Positions 32,021-41,095 of a stretch of DNA of 47,633 bases are shown piece after piece. Made by a program: the position numbers and the translations under genes. The stretch covers positions 1 to 47,633 of the forward strand of contig CANJLH010000025.1 of the NCBI GenBank assembly GCA_947475415.1, given 5' to 3'. The notes under the pieces are model-generated. The model saw only the letters and a program-made list of their open reading frames with translations. It was not told the DNA's origin and ran no database searches. Each line of letters opens with the position of its first letter. Position 1 is the stretch's first letter. Origin of the DNA: Caulobacteraceae bacterium. GTDB lineage: Bacteria > Pseudomonadota > Alphaproteobacteria > Caulobacterales > Caulobacteraceae.

Positions 32021-34414
32021 ATGAGCGATCTGGTGCGTCAACGTCATTTGCTGGCATGCGTCGCAGTCTCAACAATGGTTGGTGCGGTCTTCGCAAGCGC
32101 TACGCCTGCGTTGGCGGAAACATCGGCTTCGGCGGTTGACGAGGTGGTGGTCACGGCGCGGCGTCGTGAGGAGAACCTGCTGCAGGTGCCGGTGGCCGTA
32201 TCTGCGGTTTCAGGTCAGGCTCTTGAAAAAGCAAGCATTTCCAACCCGCAGGACCTGACGCGTCTGGTGCCCGGCTTCATCTCAGGCGCCGGCAGTACTC
32301 GAGGCTTCAACCAACTGGTCCTCACGATCCGCGGCATGCGCAACGGCGAACCTGCGATCACCGCGGATCAGTCGATCGGCGTCTATTTCGCTGAGGTTCC
32401 GCAGAATGCGCCCCAGGGGCTGAACCAGGCCTTCTTCGACCTTGGCTCGGTGCAGGTGCTCAAAGGTCCCCAGGGCACGCTGTTCGGCCGCAACGCCACC
32501 GGCGGCGCTCTGTTGATCGAACCCAACCTGCCAGGTCCGGAATACGGCGGGTACTTGAAGGGTTCCATGGGTAACTTCCACCTGCAGGATTACGAGGCGG
32601 TGGTGAACGTGCCGTTTGGCGAGGGGGCGGGCCTGCGACTGGCCGGCAAATACGTTCGCCGTGAGGGGTATCTGAAGAACGTCCTGAATGGCCTGAAGTA
32701 CAACGACGTCGATCGCTACGCCCTGCGCGGCGTCCTGCGATTTGGCCTGGGGGAGCGGGCCGAGACGGTCACGATCGCCAGCTATAATAAGTCCGATACC
32801 CGCGGCGAAGGCTACAAGCTCGACAAGATCAGTTCTCGCGCCAGCGCGACGCCGGCCCTTGCGCCGGCGTTCCTGGAGACCTGGCGTCTGCCGGCCTATG
32901 ACTTCATGAACAGCACCCTCAAAACCACGCCTGGGGGTATTCCGAGCTCCTATGACCGCACCTGGTCGATTCAGAACACAACCCGGATTGATCTGAGCGG
33001 TGGCGGGTTCCTGGGCGATGCGCACCTTAAGAACATAATTGGTGTCCGCGACGTTCTTGACCGGGCCTATTCGGACGCAAGCGGCACGCGGGTGCCGACC
33101 CAACTCAGCCTGGTCACTGACGATCTGAGGGAGTTCAGCGAGGAACTGCAACTTGCGGGCAAGAGCGGCAGCCTGGATTACGTCACCGGGCTCTACTACT
33201 TCCAGTCCCGAGGCGCGGAATCGATCGGCTCCTACAACAACGGCATCAACCTGCTGCGGTTCTCGGATCTGGACGCCAACAACACAAGCTACTCAGGTTA
33301 CGCCCACCTGGACTATGCCTTGAATGGTGTCGCGGAGGGCCTGTCAGTCTCGCTGGGCGGCCGCATTACCCACGACAAGCGTGAAACCATCCGCTACGGG
33401 CGTGACCAGATCGCGGTTGGCAGCAGCACCTTCCGCTGCCAGTTGCAGACCACGGTGACCGGCGCCAACAGCCGCGATCTGTGCAACGTCAAACTCCAGG
33501 TCAGCTTCACGAAACCCACATGGGAGACCAGCTTGAACTGGCAGGCGACGCCGGACAATCTGGTCTACGCCTCCTATCGGCGTGGCTATCGGACCGGCGG
33601 ATTTTCTTCATCGGCCACGACCTTGCTCATCGCCACGACCCCATATCGGCCCGAGAGCCTCGACACCTTCGAGGTGGGTTCCAAGAACGCGTTCTCGACC
33701 GAAAATATTAGCGGGAACCTGACGCTGGCGGCCTATTACTCCGACTATCGCGACGTGCAGCGCCGGACCAATGTGCTGACGGGACTTAATCAGACCCAGA
33801 ACTACACGTTCAATGCGGCCAAGGCGCACCTCTACGGTGGCGAGGCGGAACTGCACCTGCGTCTCTACGACCGCCTTAAACTGGATGCGTCCTATGCGCG
33901 GATCATCTACAAGTACGACAATTGGATAAACAAGGTGGTGGTGCTGGGCGCCACCTATGACCACGATATCTCGTCCAGCCGGCCCAACGATATCTCAAAG
34001 AACCAAATATCGCTGTCGGCGACCTATGATGTTCCCTTGGACGAGAACGGGGTCCTGTCGTTTAACGCCAACTATTCCTACCGATCGTCGTTCACCACCC
34101 AGAACGAAGTGAATCCGACCAACTGCATCATCACTGGCGCGCCAACCACCAACAACGCCAATATCAGCCCTGACTGCCTGAACCGGGCAGGCATTATTCC
34201 GGGTTATGACCTGATCAACGCCCGACTGACCTGGGAAAACGCACTGGGCAAAGGGGTCGACGCCTCCGTATTCGTGAATAACGTCACCAACAATTTCTAC
34301 TACGCCAACGGCATCACCGCCCTTAGCACCCTCGGGATTTTTGCGGTGGGGATTGGTCCACCCCGCATGTGGGGCGTCGAATTGCGGGTGCCTTGGGGCG
34401 GGATGCGCCGCTAG
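32021..34414 (+). CDS. TonB-dependent outer-membrane receptor
   Basis: A 797-aa receptor with a signal peptide (about 1-32, ending TPALAE), a TonB-box-like DEVVVTARRR, a plug domain (PVAVSAVSGQAL, LTIRGMRNGE, VQVLKGPQGTLFGRNATGG) and a 22-strand-type beta barrel to the C-terminus. No siderophore-specific feature is visible. In Caulobacter- and Sphingomonas-like bacteria such receptors often import catabolic substrates. Two regulon sites precede it, which ties uptake to the catabolic genes. The ATG is preceded by GGGGGGGAA. It stands alone and the next gene has its own site. Confidence 0.93.
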   Translation: MSDLVRQRHLLACVAVSTMVGAVFASATPALAETSASAVDEVVVTARRREENLLQVPVAVSAVSGQALEKASISNPQDLTRLVPGFISGAGSTRGFNQLVLTIRGMRNGEPAITADQSIGVYFAEVPQNAPQGLNQAFFDLGSVQVLKGPQGTLFGRNATGGALLIEPNLPGPEYGGYLKGSMGNFHLQDYEAVVNVPFGEGAGLRLAGKYVRREGYLKNVLNGLKYNDVDRYALRGVLRFGLGERAETVTIASYNKSDTRGEGYKLDKISSRASATPALAPAFLETWRLPAYDFMNSTLKTTPGGIPSSYDRTWSIQNTTRIDLSGGGFLGDAHLKNIIGVRDVLDRAYSDASGTRVPTQLSLVTDDLREFSEELQLAGKSGSLDYVTGLYYFQSRGAESIGSYNNGINLLRFSDLDANNTSYSGYAHLDYALNGVAEGLSVSLGGRITHDKRETIRYGRDQIAVGSSTFRCQLQTTVTGANSRDLCNVKLQVSFTKPTWETSLNWQATPDNLVYASYRRGYRTGGFSSSATTLLIATTPYRPESLDTFEVGSKNAFSTENISGNLTLAAYYSDYRDVQRRTNVLTGLNQTQNYTFNAAKAHLYGGEAELHLRLYDRLKLDASYARIIYKYDNWINKVVVLGATYDHDISSSRPNDISKNQISLSATYDVPLDENGVLSFNANYSYRSSFTTQNEVNPTNCIITGAPTTNNANISPDCLNRAGIIPGYDLINARLTWENALGKGVDASVFVNNVTNNFYYANGITALSTLGIFAVGIGPPRMWGVELRVPWGGMRR

Positions 34415-34426
34415 ACGTCAGGGTAA

Positions 34427-34442
34427 CTTGACACGTGACAAG
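34427..34442. promoter_or_regulatory. Regulon operator site 6, upstream of the second flavin hydroxylase
   Basis: CTTGACACGTGACAAG is the cleanest copy of the G-type site. It begins 12 bases after the TonB receptor stop and ends 73 bases before the hydroxylase start. Confidence 0.65.
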
Positions 34443-34515
34443 CTTAAGTCCAAGCCGAGGCTGTTAGCGGCTTGGACGCAGCTGGCGATCGAGCGTGCAA
34501 CCTGGGGGAGCGGGC

Positions 34516-36108
34516 GTGGAGGCGTGTGAGATCCTGATCGTCGGCGGCGGACCGGTGGGTCTGTCAACCGCCATTGAGCTTGCCTGGCGGGGCCGGCGGC
34601 CGATTCTGGTCGATGACACAAATGGCGTCGTCGACCACCCGCGGGCGGGCGGCATCTCCCAGCGCACGATGGAGCATTTCCGCCGCTGGGGAATTTCCGA
34701 GAAGATCCGCAACGCGGGATTCAATCTGGATTTTCCGCTAAACCAACGGTTCTGCACCGGCGTGGTGGGTTACGAACTGGCGGTAGCGCGACATCCGTCA
34801 ATGCGTGAAATGAAGCCGCTGCCGACCAGCCCAGAATCGATCGCGCGCTGTCGTCAGATGTGGCTCGACCCGATCCTGGCCGAGACGGCCCGGAATTATG
34901 GCGCCGACCTTCGATATGGCCGCCGCATGTCACGGTTCGAACAGGACTCCGATGGCGTCACCTGCGACATCGTTGACCTCGAGAGCGGGCAGACATCCCA
35001 GATCCGCGCGCAATACCTGATCGCGTGCGATGGTGTGAACAGTGGCGTTCGGGAGACCCTTGGCATCGCCATGGAGGGCCAGGATCTCGGACCGACGGTC
35101 AGCGTGCTGTTCCGATCCAACATCCGTCAGTTGGTTTCGGAACCGGCGGAGCGGTTTATCGTCCTGAACGCCCAGGGAACCTACGGCAACATCACCGCCA
35201 TGGACGGTTACGACCTGTACCGTTTCATCATGCGTGGGCCCGACAACTTCGACATCGCCGCCTTTGACGCAGAGGCCTCGATCCGCAAGGCGATCAATTC
35301 GCCCGATGCGCAGGTGGAGGTGCTGTCGATCCGGCCCTGGCGGCGGCGCCAGATGTTGGCCGCGCGATACCGCGAAGGCCGTGTCTACCTGGCCGGAGAC
35401 TCCGCCCACGTGATGGTGCCGACCGGAGGGTTTGGCGCCAATACGGGCATCGGCGATTCCGTCGATTTGGGTTGGAAGCTGGACGCAGTGTTGGGCGGCT
35501 GGGGCGGACCACGTCTCCTTGATACCTACGCGCTGGAGCGGCGGCCAGCGGCGGCGCGCAGCATTCATGCGGCGCTGAACAACTTCAAGGGTTGGACGCC
35601 AACCGCCTCCCTTTCGAAACTGCTCGACCCTACGCCTGAAGGCGATCAGGTCCGCGCCGCCATCGGCGAAGAACTGCTCGAGGCCACCAAGGCAGAGTGG
35701 GATTCCTCTGGGGTGGCGCTCGGCTACGCCTATCCGGACTCGCCGATCGTGATTCAGGATGGGACAGCCGCGCCGCCAGATGACCCCGGGTTCTATGTCG
35801 CCAGCGCACGGCCCGGCCATCGGGCGCCGCATGTCTGGCTGGCGAACGGCCGCTCGACGCTCGATCTTCTTGGACGTGGATTTGTCTTGTTCCGGTTTGA
35901 CGCCAAAGAGACCCGTGGCGTCGATGAACTGATCGCCGTCGCGAAAAAGCGGGGCGTTCCGCTGGAAGTCACAGACATCGACGCCCCGGCGGCTGCCGAC
36001 CTCTATGCTGCGCCTTTGGTTCTGGTGCGGCCGGACGGACATGTGGCCTGGCGCGGCGCGTCTCTTCCGGCGGCCAATGCCATGATTGATATTATCGTCG
36101 GAGCCTAG
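34516..36108 (+). CDS. FAD-dependent monooxygenase (PheA/TfdB-type class A)
   Basis: A 530-aa flavoprotein hydroxylase: N-terminal ILIVGGGPVGLSTAIEL, DG motif YLIACDGVNSGVRE, and GDSAHVMVPTGGFGANTG; a C-terminal thioredoxin-like segment ends with LVRPDGHVAWRG. It is related to but clearly different from the hydroxylase at 26074, implying a second hydroxylation step or another substrate. GTG 34516 has GGGGGAG (34503-34509) at good spacing; an in-frame GTG at 34495 has none. It is controlled by site 6 and converges on the MFS gene, with a structured spacer between. Confidence 0.9.
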   Translation: MEACEILIVGGGPVGLSTAIELAWRGRRPILVDDTNGVVDHPRAGGISQRTMEHFRRWGISEKIRNAGFNLDFPLNQRFCTGVVGYELAVARHPSMREMKPLPTSPESIARCRQMWLDPILAETARNYGADLRYGRRMSRFEQDSDGVTCDIVDLESGQTSQIRAQYLIACDGVNSGVRETLGIAMEGQDLGPTVSVLFRSNIRQLVSEPAERFIVLNAQGTYGNITAMDGYDLYRFIMRGPDNFDIAAFDAEASIRKAINSPDAQVEVLSIRPWRRRQMLAARYREGRVYLAGDSAHVMVPTGGFGANTGIGDSVDLGWKLDAVLGGWGGPRLLDTYALERRPAAARSIHAALNNFKGWTPTASLSKLLDPTPEGDQVRAAIGEELLEATKAEWDSSGVALGYAYPDSPIVIQDGTAAPPDDPGFYVASARPGHRAPHVWLANGRSTLDLLGRGFVLFRFDAKETRGVDELIAVAKKRGVPLEVTDIDAPAAADLYAAPLVLVRPDGHVAWRGASLPAANAMIDIIVGA

Positions 36109-36120
36109 CCCCTTGAATCT

Positions 36121-36161
36121 ACGGAATGTTGCGATCAGACGATTCCGTCAGATCGCAACAT
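36121..36161. terminator. Overlapping inverted repeats between convergent genes, candidate bidirectional terminator
   Basis: ATGTTGCGATC (36126-36136) pairs perfectly with 36151-36161 (11 bp, 14-base loop). A second, mutually exclusive stem pairs ACGGAAT (36121-36127) with ATTCCGT (36142-36148). The element sits between the stops of the flavin hydroxylase (plus) and the MFS transporter (minus). There is no strong T-run on either side. Confidence 0.6.
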
Positions 36162-36179
36162 GATTTGAGCGCGCGGGTT

Positions 36180-37607
36180 TCACTTTTCCTCGGTTGCGGC
36201 GATCCTGGCGAGATTGTCCTCGTGCCTGCGCCTGTCGATCGGAAAGAACGCCACGACCACCATCGCGCTAGTTAGAAAGAACACAGTCGCGCACACCCAC
36301 AATAGGCCCAGGTCGCGCAGATGCTCGACTCCGACGGTTCCCGGATGGGCCTTGCGTGGGAAGTCGACGACGGTGAGCACAATTCCGGCGATGAATACGC
36401 CCACCCCCGAGACGGCTTTTCGCGCAACGCTCTCTGCAGCGAAAATCAGGCCTTCTGAGCGTCGCCCGGTGCGGACCTGGACGTCCTCCACGACGTCGGC
36501 CAGCATCGATGGGATGAGTACGACGCCGACCACCAGAAACACATGGCTGACCGCCGCCTCCACCGCCAGCAGTGGGAAGATCAGCGGGTGACCGTTTGTC
36601 GGCAGAACGCCTAGCAGTCGCAGGCTGACCGGCGCGATCACCAGCAGCAATCCGAGGATTGTCGAAACCTGGGTTGCCGCCTTCTTGCCGAATGCGCGTA
36701 CCGCAATTGGTGCGACGAACACGGCGAACAGGCTGGCAGGGACCTGTGCTGTGGTGATCAGCGCGACTTGCGACTGAGAGAGTTCCCAGAAGAATAGGTT
36801 GAAATAGATCGACAGCGCCTGGGTGATCCCGACCGCCGTCGAATAGAGCATCCCGGTGGCCGCCATGACCAGGAATGGTGCGTTGAGGAGCGTACGGCGT
36901 ACTTCGCCAAGGCTTGAGCGTATCGAGTCATGGCCGGCGGACGGGCCGCTGAGCCAGGGGATAAAGCGCCGGGTCCCCAGGGTCGAGGCGATGATCACCG
37001 TCAGGACAAATAGGCCGCCGAAAACACCAAACGCGGCGTAACCCTCAGGTGAGGTCAGCCCGCCCCCTGACCCCTCGCGCATGAACACTTGATAGCCGGC
37101 GATCACGAAGAGGTAACCGCCGATGATCTCAAAACCCTTGCGGATGGCGATCAGGATCGAACGTTCGTCGTACCGCTGTGTGAGTTCCGGGGCCAATGAC
37201 AGTGAAGGCAATTCGAACAGGGTGTCGGTAAAGCGGATCAACAGCAGGCACGCCAACAGGTAGGCCGCCAACTGCGCCTCCGCGAGCCCCGCCGGCGGCC
37301 GCCAAAGCATGAAGAAGGCCAGCGAGGTTGGCAGCGCCGCCGCGTACATGAGCGGATGACGCCGCCCCCAGCGGGAGCGCAGATTGTCCGAGAACCTGCC
37401 CACGATCGGATCGACCACCGCGTCGAAGATCGTCACCACCATGATAACGGAGGCGGCCATGGCGGCCGGCAGTCCCAACACCTGACTGTAGAACAACAGC
37501 AGGAATGCGTTGAGGCTACGGTTGATGCCTCCGGTCGCCGCCGAACCCAGCCCGTAGAGCAGGCGAACGCCTGCGCTCAGCGGTGGCCGCACCAATCCTG
37601 ACGCCAT
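36180..37607 (-). CDS. MFS transporter, GPH sugar/cation symporter-like (MFS_2)
   Basis: A 475-aa polytopic protein with about 12 hydrophobic helices. The opening LSAGVRLLYGLGSAATGG and DAVVDPIVGRFSDNLRSRWGRRHPLMY are hallmarks of the glycoside-pentoside-hexuronide symporter branch. It should sit in the inner membrane and import an organic solute with a cation. ATG 37607 was chosen because AGGGGGG lies five bases before it and the conserved fold begins there; ATG 37661 is an alternative with 18 more residues. It shares the divergent region holding site 7 with the cupin gene. Confidence 0.88.
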   Translation of the reverse strand: MASGLVRPPLSAGVRLLYGLGSAATGGINRSLNAFLLLFYSQVLGLPAAMAASVIMVVTIFDAVVDPIVGRFSDNLRSRWGRRHPLMYAAALPTSLAFFMLWRPPAGLAEAQLAAYLLACLLLIRFTDTLFELPSLSLAPELTQRYDERSILIAIRKGFEIIGGYLFVIAGYQVFMREGSGGGLTSPEGYAAFGVFGGLFVLTVIIASTLGTRRFIPWLSGPSAGHDSIRSSLGEVRRTLLNAPFLVMAATGMLYSTAVGITQALSIYFNLFFWELSQSQVALITTAQVPASLFAVFVAPIAVRAFGKKAATQVSTILGLLLVIAPVSLRLLGVLPTNGHPLIFPLLAVEAAVSHVFLVVGVVLIPSMLADVVEDVQVRTGRRSEGLIFAAESVARKAVSGVGVFIAGIVLTVVDFPRKAHPGTVGVEHLRDLGLLWVCATVFFLTSAMVVVAFFPIDRRRHEDNLARIAATEEK

Positions 37608-37675
37608 CGAAACCCCCCTGGTCGGCGGTGCGGGCGCATTGACCGCCACGCCATTGTTCATAGAGTGCTCACAGA

Positions 37676-37691
37676 ATTGACATGCGTAAAG
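37676..37691. promoter_or_regulatory. Regulon operator site 7, between MFS and cupin genes
   Basis: ATTGACATGCGTAAAG: right arm GTAAAG is perfect, left arm is of G-type. It lies between the divergent MFS transporter and cupin genes, ending 34 bases before the cupin ATG (37726). Confidence 0.55.
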
Positions 37692-37725
37692 CGCCCGACG
37701 CGGCGGAAATGCGGAGAATCGGCGC

Positions 37726-38508
37726 ATGCGGGCGATGACCTTTGAGGCGGCTCCCATCCAGGACCGCGACGACGGCGGCGCCATCGGGCGGGTTCGGGTC
37801 CGCGACTACTTCGGCCGCGGTCATCAAGTCGCCCCTGGCCCCCAGGCCTATATCGGCGAACAGCTTGAGGCGGGTTCAGAGTTGTTTGCCCACTTTCACG
37901 ACGTGGACCAGTTCCAGGTCGTGGTGATCGGCGCTGGCCGGTTCGGCCGTCATCGGGTGGCGCCTGTAACCATCCAATACGCGGACGCATATTCGACCTA
38001 TGGCCCAATCGTCGCGGACAAGGGCGGGTTGGGGTATTTCGTATTTCGCCGCTGCGCCGCCACGGGCGGCTGGCGAATGCCCGACAACGCCCATCTGGCC
38101 GCAGGACTGGCAGGGCGACGATTCTTCATTACGCCGAAGAACCTGGACCATCGGATGACGGCCGGAGAGGCGGAACGTGACGTCTTGTGGGGGCCGGCGG
38201 AGGATGGGCTCGAGGTGGCCGTGCTGCGCTTGGGCGCACGGGCCTCGGTGATGGCGCCGGCCAAAGGCTGTGGCGCGCAGTATCTGCTGGTGTGCCGTGG
38301 GACGCTGGACCAGGACAGTGAACGGTTGGACGTGAACGCCGCCCTGCTGCAGGAGGCGGATGAGACGCCCGAGCCTATCACCGCGGGTCCCGATGGCGCC
38401 GTGGTGCTGGTCCTGCGCCTGCCGATGTCGACTTCGCGCAAGGGTTCCGACCCCACCCGCGTTGAACGCACCAGCGGCGGCTATGTGCGGGCCGTGAATT
38501 CCGCCTGA
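37726..38508 (+). CDS. Cupin-like protein of unknown function
   Basis: A 260-aa protein whose N-terminal half shows a cupin motif 1-like stretch, FAHFHDVDQFQVVVIGAGRFG, giving H56, H58 and Q62 as possible metal ligands (Gln in place of the usual Glu). A second domain (VAVLRLGARASVMAPA, YLLVCRGTL) resembles a second degenerate cupin barrel. There is no signal peptide. It may be a dioxygenase, isomerase or sensor-like binding protein. It is flanked by two MFS genes and preceded by site 7, so it is likely part of the same regulon. I do not recognise a closer family. Confidence 0.7.
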   Translation: MRAMTFEAAPIQDRDDGGAIGRVRVRDYFGRGHQVAPGPQAYIGEQLEAGSELFAHFHDVDQFQVVVIGAGRFGRHRVAPVTIQYADAYSTYGPIVADKGGLGYFVFRRCAATGGWRMPDNAHLAAGLAGRRFFITPKNLDHRMTAGEAERDVLWGPAEDGLEVAVLRLGARASVMAPAKGCGAQYLLVCRGTLDQDSERLDVNAALLQEADETPEPITAGPDGAVVLVLRLPMSTSRKGSDPTRVERTSGGYVRAVNSA

Positions 38509-38516
38509 GGGCAGGC

Positions 38517-39878
38517 TTAACCTGTGGGCTGAGCAATGAGCTTGGCGCGGGTTTCCAAGAAGGCGTTGCGTCCGAACCAGGCAACCAATAGCGCCAGTGC
38601 CGCCGTCGGCACCGTCGTCAGCACCAGCGAGTACTTCAGCGCATTGTCGTCGTGGAACACATAGTCGGTGACCAGAGCCACCGCCGTTGGTCCCACCGCC
38701 CAGCCAAGTAGTGTTGTGACCAATAGCACCAGGGTCACCGCCTGGCCGCGCATGCGCGCGGGCACGACCTCCTGGGTGGTCATTGGCAAGGTGGCGACCG
38801 CCATCACATGGCCCACGCACTGGAGGGTGAACACCGCGAAGGAAACAGTTGGATTGCCGGCCAGCGGCCAGATGATCACAGCGGGGATAAAGATAAGATA
38901 CCCCACGAACAGTGGCCGAAGTCGCGCATCGGGCCGGCCTCGGGCCAACAGGCGGTCGCTAATGAATCCGCTCAGGAAAAACCCGGTTGACGATCCGGCG
39001 AACAGCAGAATGCCCAGGATCATGCCGACCTTGGCCGCCGGCATGTCATAGGTGCGCACAAAGAAAGTCGGCACCCAGGGAACGATGCAATTGCCGACGA
39101 AGTGCACCAATACCTGAGCGGCCAGCACGCAGCCGAACGCCTTCCGGTTGCGCTTAATGTAGGCGACGAACTCCGCCGATGGTCTTTTTTCGCCGACCTC
39201 CGGTGCGCTGCCGTCACCTTGGCGCTTGGGTTCGCGCACCAGCAGCATCAGGAGTGCGGTGATAAAGCCGGGCGCGCCCACGATCACGAAGGCCGTCTGC
39301 CAGGGCGCCATGTCACGCAGCAGGGGCAGGTCGACCAACGGACCCTGCGAAACCGCGCCGACGATTGCGCCGCCCAAAAACAGAGATAGGGCCGTTCCTG
39401 CCGAAACGGCCGCCATGTAAATGCCCATCGCCCGGCCACGGACCTGCGGCTCCACGTAGTCGGCGATCATCGAATAGGCCGCCGGCGCCAGCACCGCCTC
39501 ACCGATCCCGACGCCCACCCGGCTCAAGAGGAGTTGCCAATATGTCTGCGCGAAGCCTGCGGATACAGTCATGACTGACCAAAACAGGATGCCGAAGATG
39601 ATCAGGTTGCGCCGGTTACGAAAATCGACCATCCGGCCGAACACCGGGCCCATGAAAGCGTAGAAAACCGCAAAGGCCGCGCCTTGGAACAGGCTGATCT
39701 GGGTGTCGGTGATATCGAACGCCGCGCGGATCGGCTTGACCAGCAGCATGGGGAACTGCTTGTCCATCTGCGAATGGCAGGACGCGATCATCAGGATCGC
39801 CACAACGAAGAAGGCGTACGCGCGGCGCGGATAGGCGGAAGCCTGTGGCGCGGCGCGATCTGCGATCGCTGTTGTCAC
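38517..39878 (-). CDS. MFS transporter (MFS_1, organic anion/spinster-like)
   Basis: A 453-aa transporter with about 12 membrane helices; GPVFGRMVDFRNRRNLI after helix 2-3 is the MFS signature loop and SRVGVGIGEAVLAPAAYS is helix 4. It likely imports or exports an organic acid or a pathway intermediate. GTG 39878 is favoured because AAGGGGGAAACC precedes it; an in-frame ATG at 39935 lies beyond the operator. It ends 8 bases from the convergent cupin gene. Site 8 lies 47 bases upstream of the chosen start. Confidence 0.88.
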   Translation of the reverse strand: MTTAIADRAAPQASAYPRRAYAFFVVAILMIASCHSQMDKQFPMLLVKPIRAAFDITDTQISLFQGAAFAVFYAFMGPVFGRMVDFRNRRNLIIFGILFWSVMTVSAGFAQTYWQLLLSRVGVGIGEAVLAPAAYSMIADYVEPQVRGRAMGIYMAAVSAGTALSLFLGGAIVGAVSQGPLVDLPLLRDMAPWQTAFVIVGAPGFITALLMLLVREPKRQGDGSAPEVGEKRPSAEFVAYIKRNRKAFGCVLAAQVLVHFVGNCIVPWVPTFFVRTYDMPAAKVGMILGILLFAGSSTGFFLSGFISDRLLARGRPDARLRPLFVGYLIFIPAVIIWPLAGNPTVSFAVFTLQCVGHVMAVATLPMTTQEVVPARMRGQAVTLVLLVTTLLGWAVGPTAVALVTDYVFHDDNALKYSLVLTTVPTAALALLVAWFGRNAFLETRAKLIAQPTG

Positions 39879-39925
39879 GGTTTCCCCCTTTGGTTCCGGA
39901 TCGTTACTTGTGGTCTCACCCACGA

Positions 39926-39941
39926 CTTGACCCATGTCAAT
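39926..39941. promoter_or_regulatory. Regulon operator site 8, upstream of the second MFS gene
   Basis: CTTGACCCATGTCAAT has arms TTGAC/GTCAA perfectly paired around a 4-base centre. It lies upstream of the leftward MFS transporter start at 39878. If an in-frame ATG at 39935 were the true start, the site would overlap it. Confidence 0.55.
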
Positions 39942-40140
39942 GACACCGGAAGTCTGCGCTATCTGTGGCGCAAAGCGGGAGATGGGTGGACCTTCCTAGG
40001 CGCTGGGCGGGCGGGCCATATTCCATGCAACTGACGCAATCTGGCGCCGGGGCGTTGTCAGTCGCGCCAGGCTGACGGCCAATCCTGTTCATTGAACCCG
40101 CTGTTTCTGCGAGTCTGGTTGGGAGGCCTAACCTGACAGG

Positions 40141-40968
40141 TCAATCGTACTGGGTATCCAAGTTGAGGGCCTCTGAACGATCCGCCTCCTCGATCATCTG
40201 GCGTCCGCGATTGCGGTGGGCGGTGATTGCCGTGGGACCCATCACCAAATGGAAAGGAGGGTCGTCACACTGCGCCATCTCCAGGACGATGGCTGCGAAC
40301 TTGCCAGGGTCGCCGGTCTGGGCGCCGTCGCGCTGACGCCGCGCTTCGCTCTGGGCGGCCAGGTGTGGATAGGTCTCATAACCCTCGCGGCGCAGCGAGG
40401 GGCCCGCCCAGCGGGTGCGGAAGGATCCCGGGAGCAGGTTGCTCACCCGCACGCCGAACGGCGCCACTTCTTTCGCCAGCGCCTCGGAAAGGCAATTCAT
40501 CGCCGCCTTGCTGCTGGCGTAGGCGGCTAGTCCCGCCGGGCCGCCGACGGAGGTGCTGGAAGACACATTGATGATCCGACCCGCCCGCCGCCCACGCATG
40601 AAAGGCAGCACCGCCTGGGTGACCGCGAGGGTCCCGAACAGGTTGGCGTCGTAAAGCCGTTTGAAGTCGGGGATCGAAATCGACTCGATCGGGCCCTCGT
40701 GGCCATAGCCAGCGTTGTTCACCAGCACGCTGATCGGCCCGACCTCAGCCTCGACCCAGGCGACGGCCGCCGGCACGGCGGCGTGATCGGCGATGTCCAA
40801 CCGCACGCCGACCGCCCGTCCCGGCGCCAGGGCCTCAAAGGCCGCCAGATCGGCCGCACTGCGGATGGTTCCCGCCACGCGCAGGCCGGCGCTCAAGGCC
40901 GCCTCGGCGATCGCCCTGCCAAGTCCAGAACTGACCCCGGTGACCAGCCACACCCGATCCTCGCCCAA
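40141..40968 (-). CDS. Short-chain dehydrogenase/reductase
   Basis: A 275-aa classical SDR: VTGVSSGLGRAIAE, NNAGYGHEG, SSSTSVGG and catalytic YASSK. The C-terminal extension and DANLFGTLAVTQ are typical of the retinol/hydroxysteroid dehydrogenase-like branch. It would oxidise or reduce an alcohol/ketone intermediate. The start is uncertain: TTG 40968 has GAGGGGG six bases ahead; an upstream in-frame TTG at 40986 lacks one. It is divergent from the phosphotransferase gene, with site 9 between them. Confidence 0.87.
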   Translation of the reverse strand: MGEDRVWLVTGVSSGLGRAIAEAALSAGLRVAGTIRSAADLAAFEALAPGRAVGVRLDIADHAAVPAAVAWVEAEVGPISVLVNNAGYGHEGPIESISIPDFKRLYDANLFGTLAVTQAVLPFMRGRRAGRIINVSSSTSVGGPAGLAAYASSKAAMNCLSEALAKEVAPFGVRVSNLLPGSFRTRWAGPSLRREGYETYPHLAAQSEARRQRDGAQTGDPGKFAAIVLEMAQCDDPPFHLVMGPTAITAHRNRGRQMIEEADRSEALNLDTQYD

Positions 40969-41021
40969 GGCGCGCCCCCTCTTCAATTGACAGCGGTCGT
41001 TGCGGAACGGTAGCCGTGGGT

Positions 41022-41037
41022 CTTTACGTCTGTAAAG
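41022..41037. promoter_or_regulatory. Regulon operator site 9, between SDR and phosphotransferase genes
   Basis: CTTTACGTCTGTAAAG has perfect 6-bp arms identical to site 2. It is positioned 54 bases from the SDR start and 59 from the GTG of the phosphotransferase gene, so one bound dimer could control both directions. Confidence 0.7.
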
Positions 41038-41095
41038 CTCACTGGGGGCGCACGATCATGCTTCTTGGCCGCCGACTGGAAAGCGCCACTTTGGC

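Noticed and set aside
40134..40143. TGACAGGTCA palindrome near the SDR stop codon, considered as a tenth operator
   Set aside because: Spacer and arms do not fit CTTKAC-N4-GWMAAG, and it overlaps the stop codon at a 3' end rather than a promoter.
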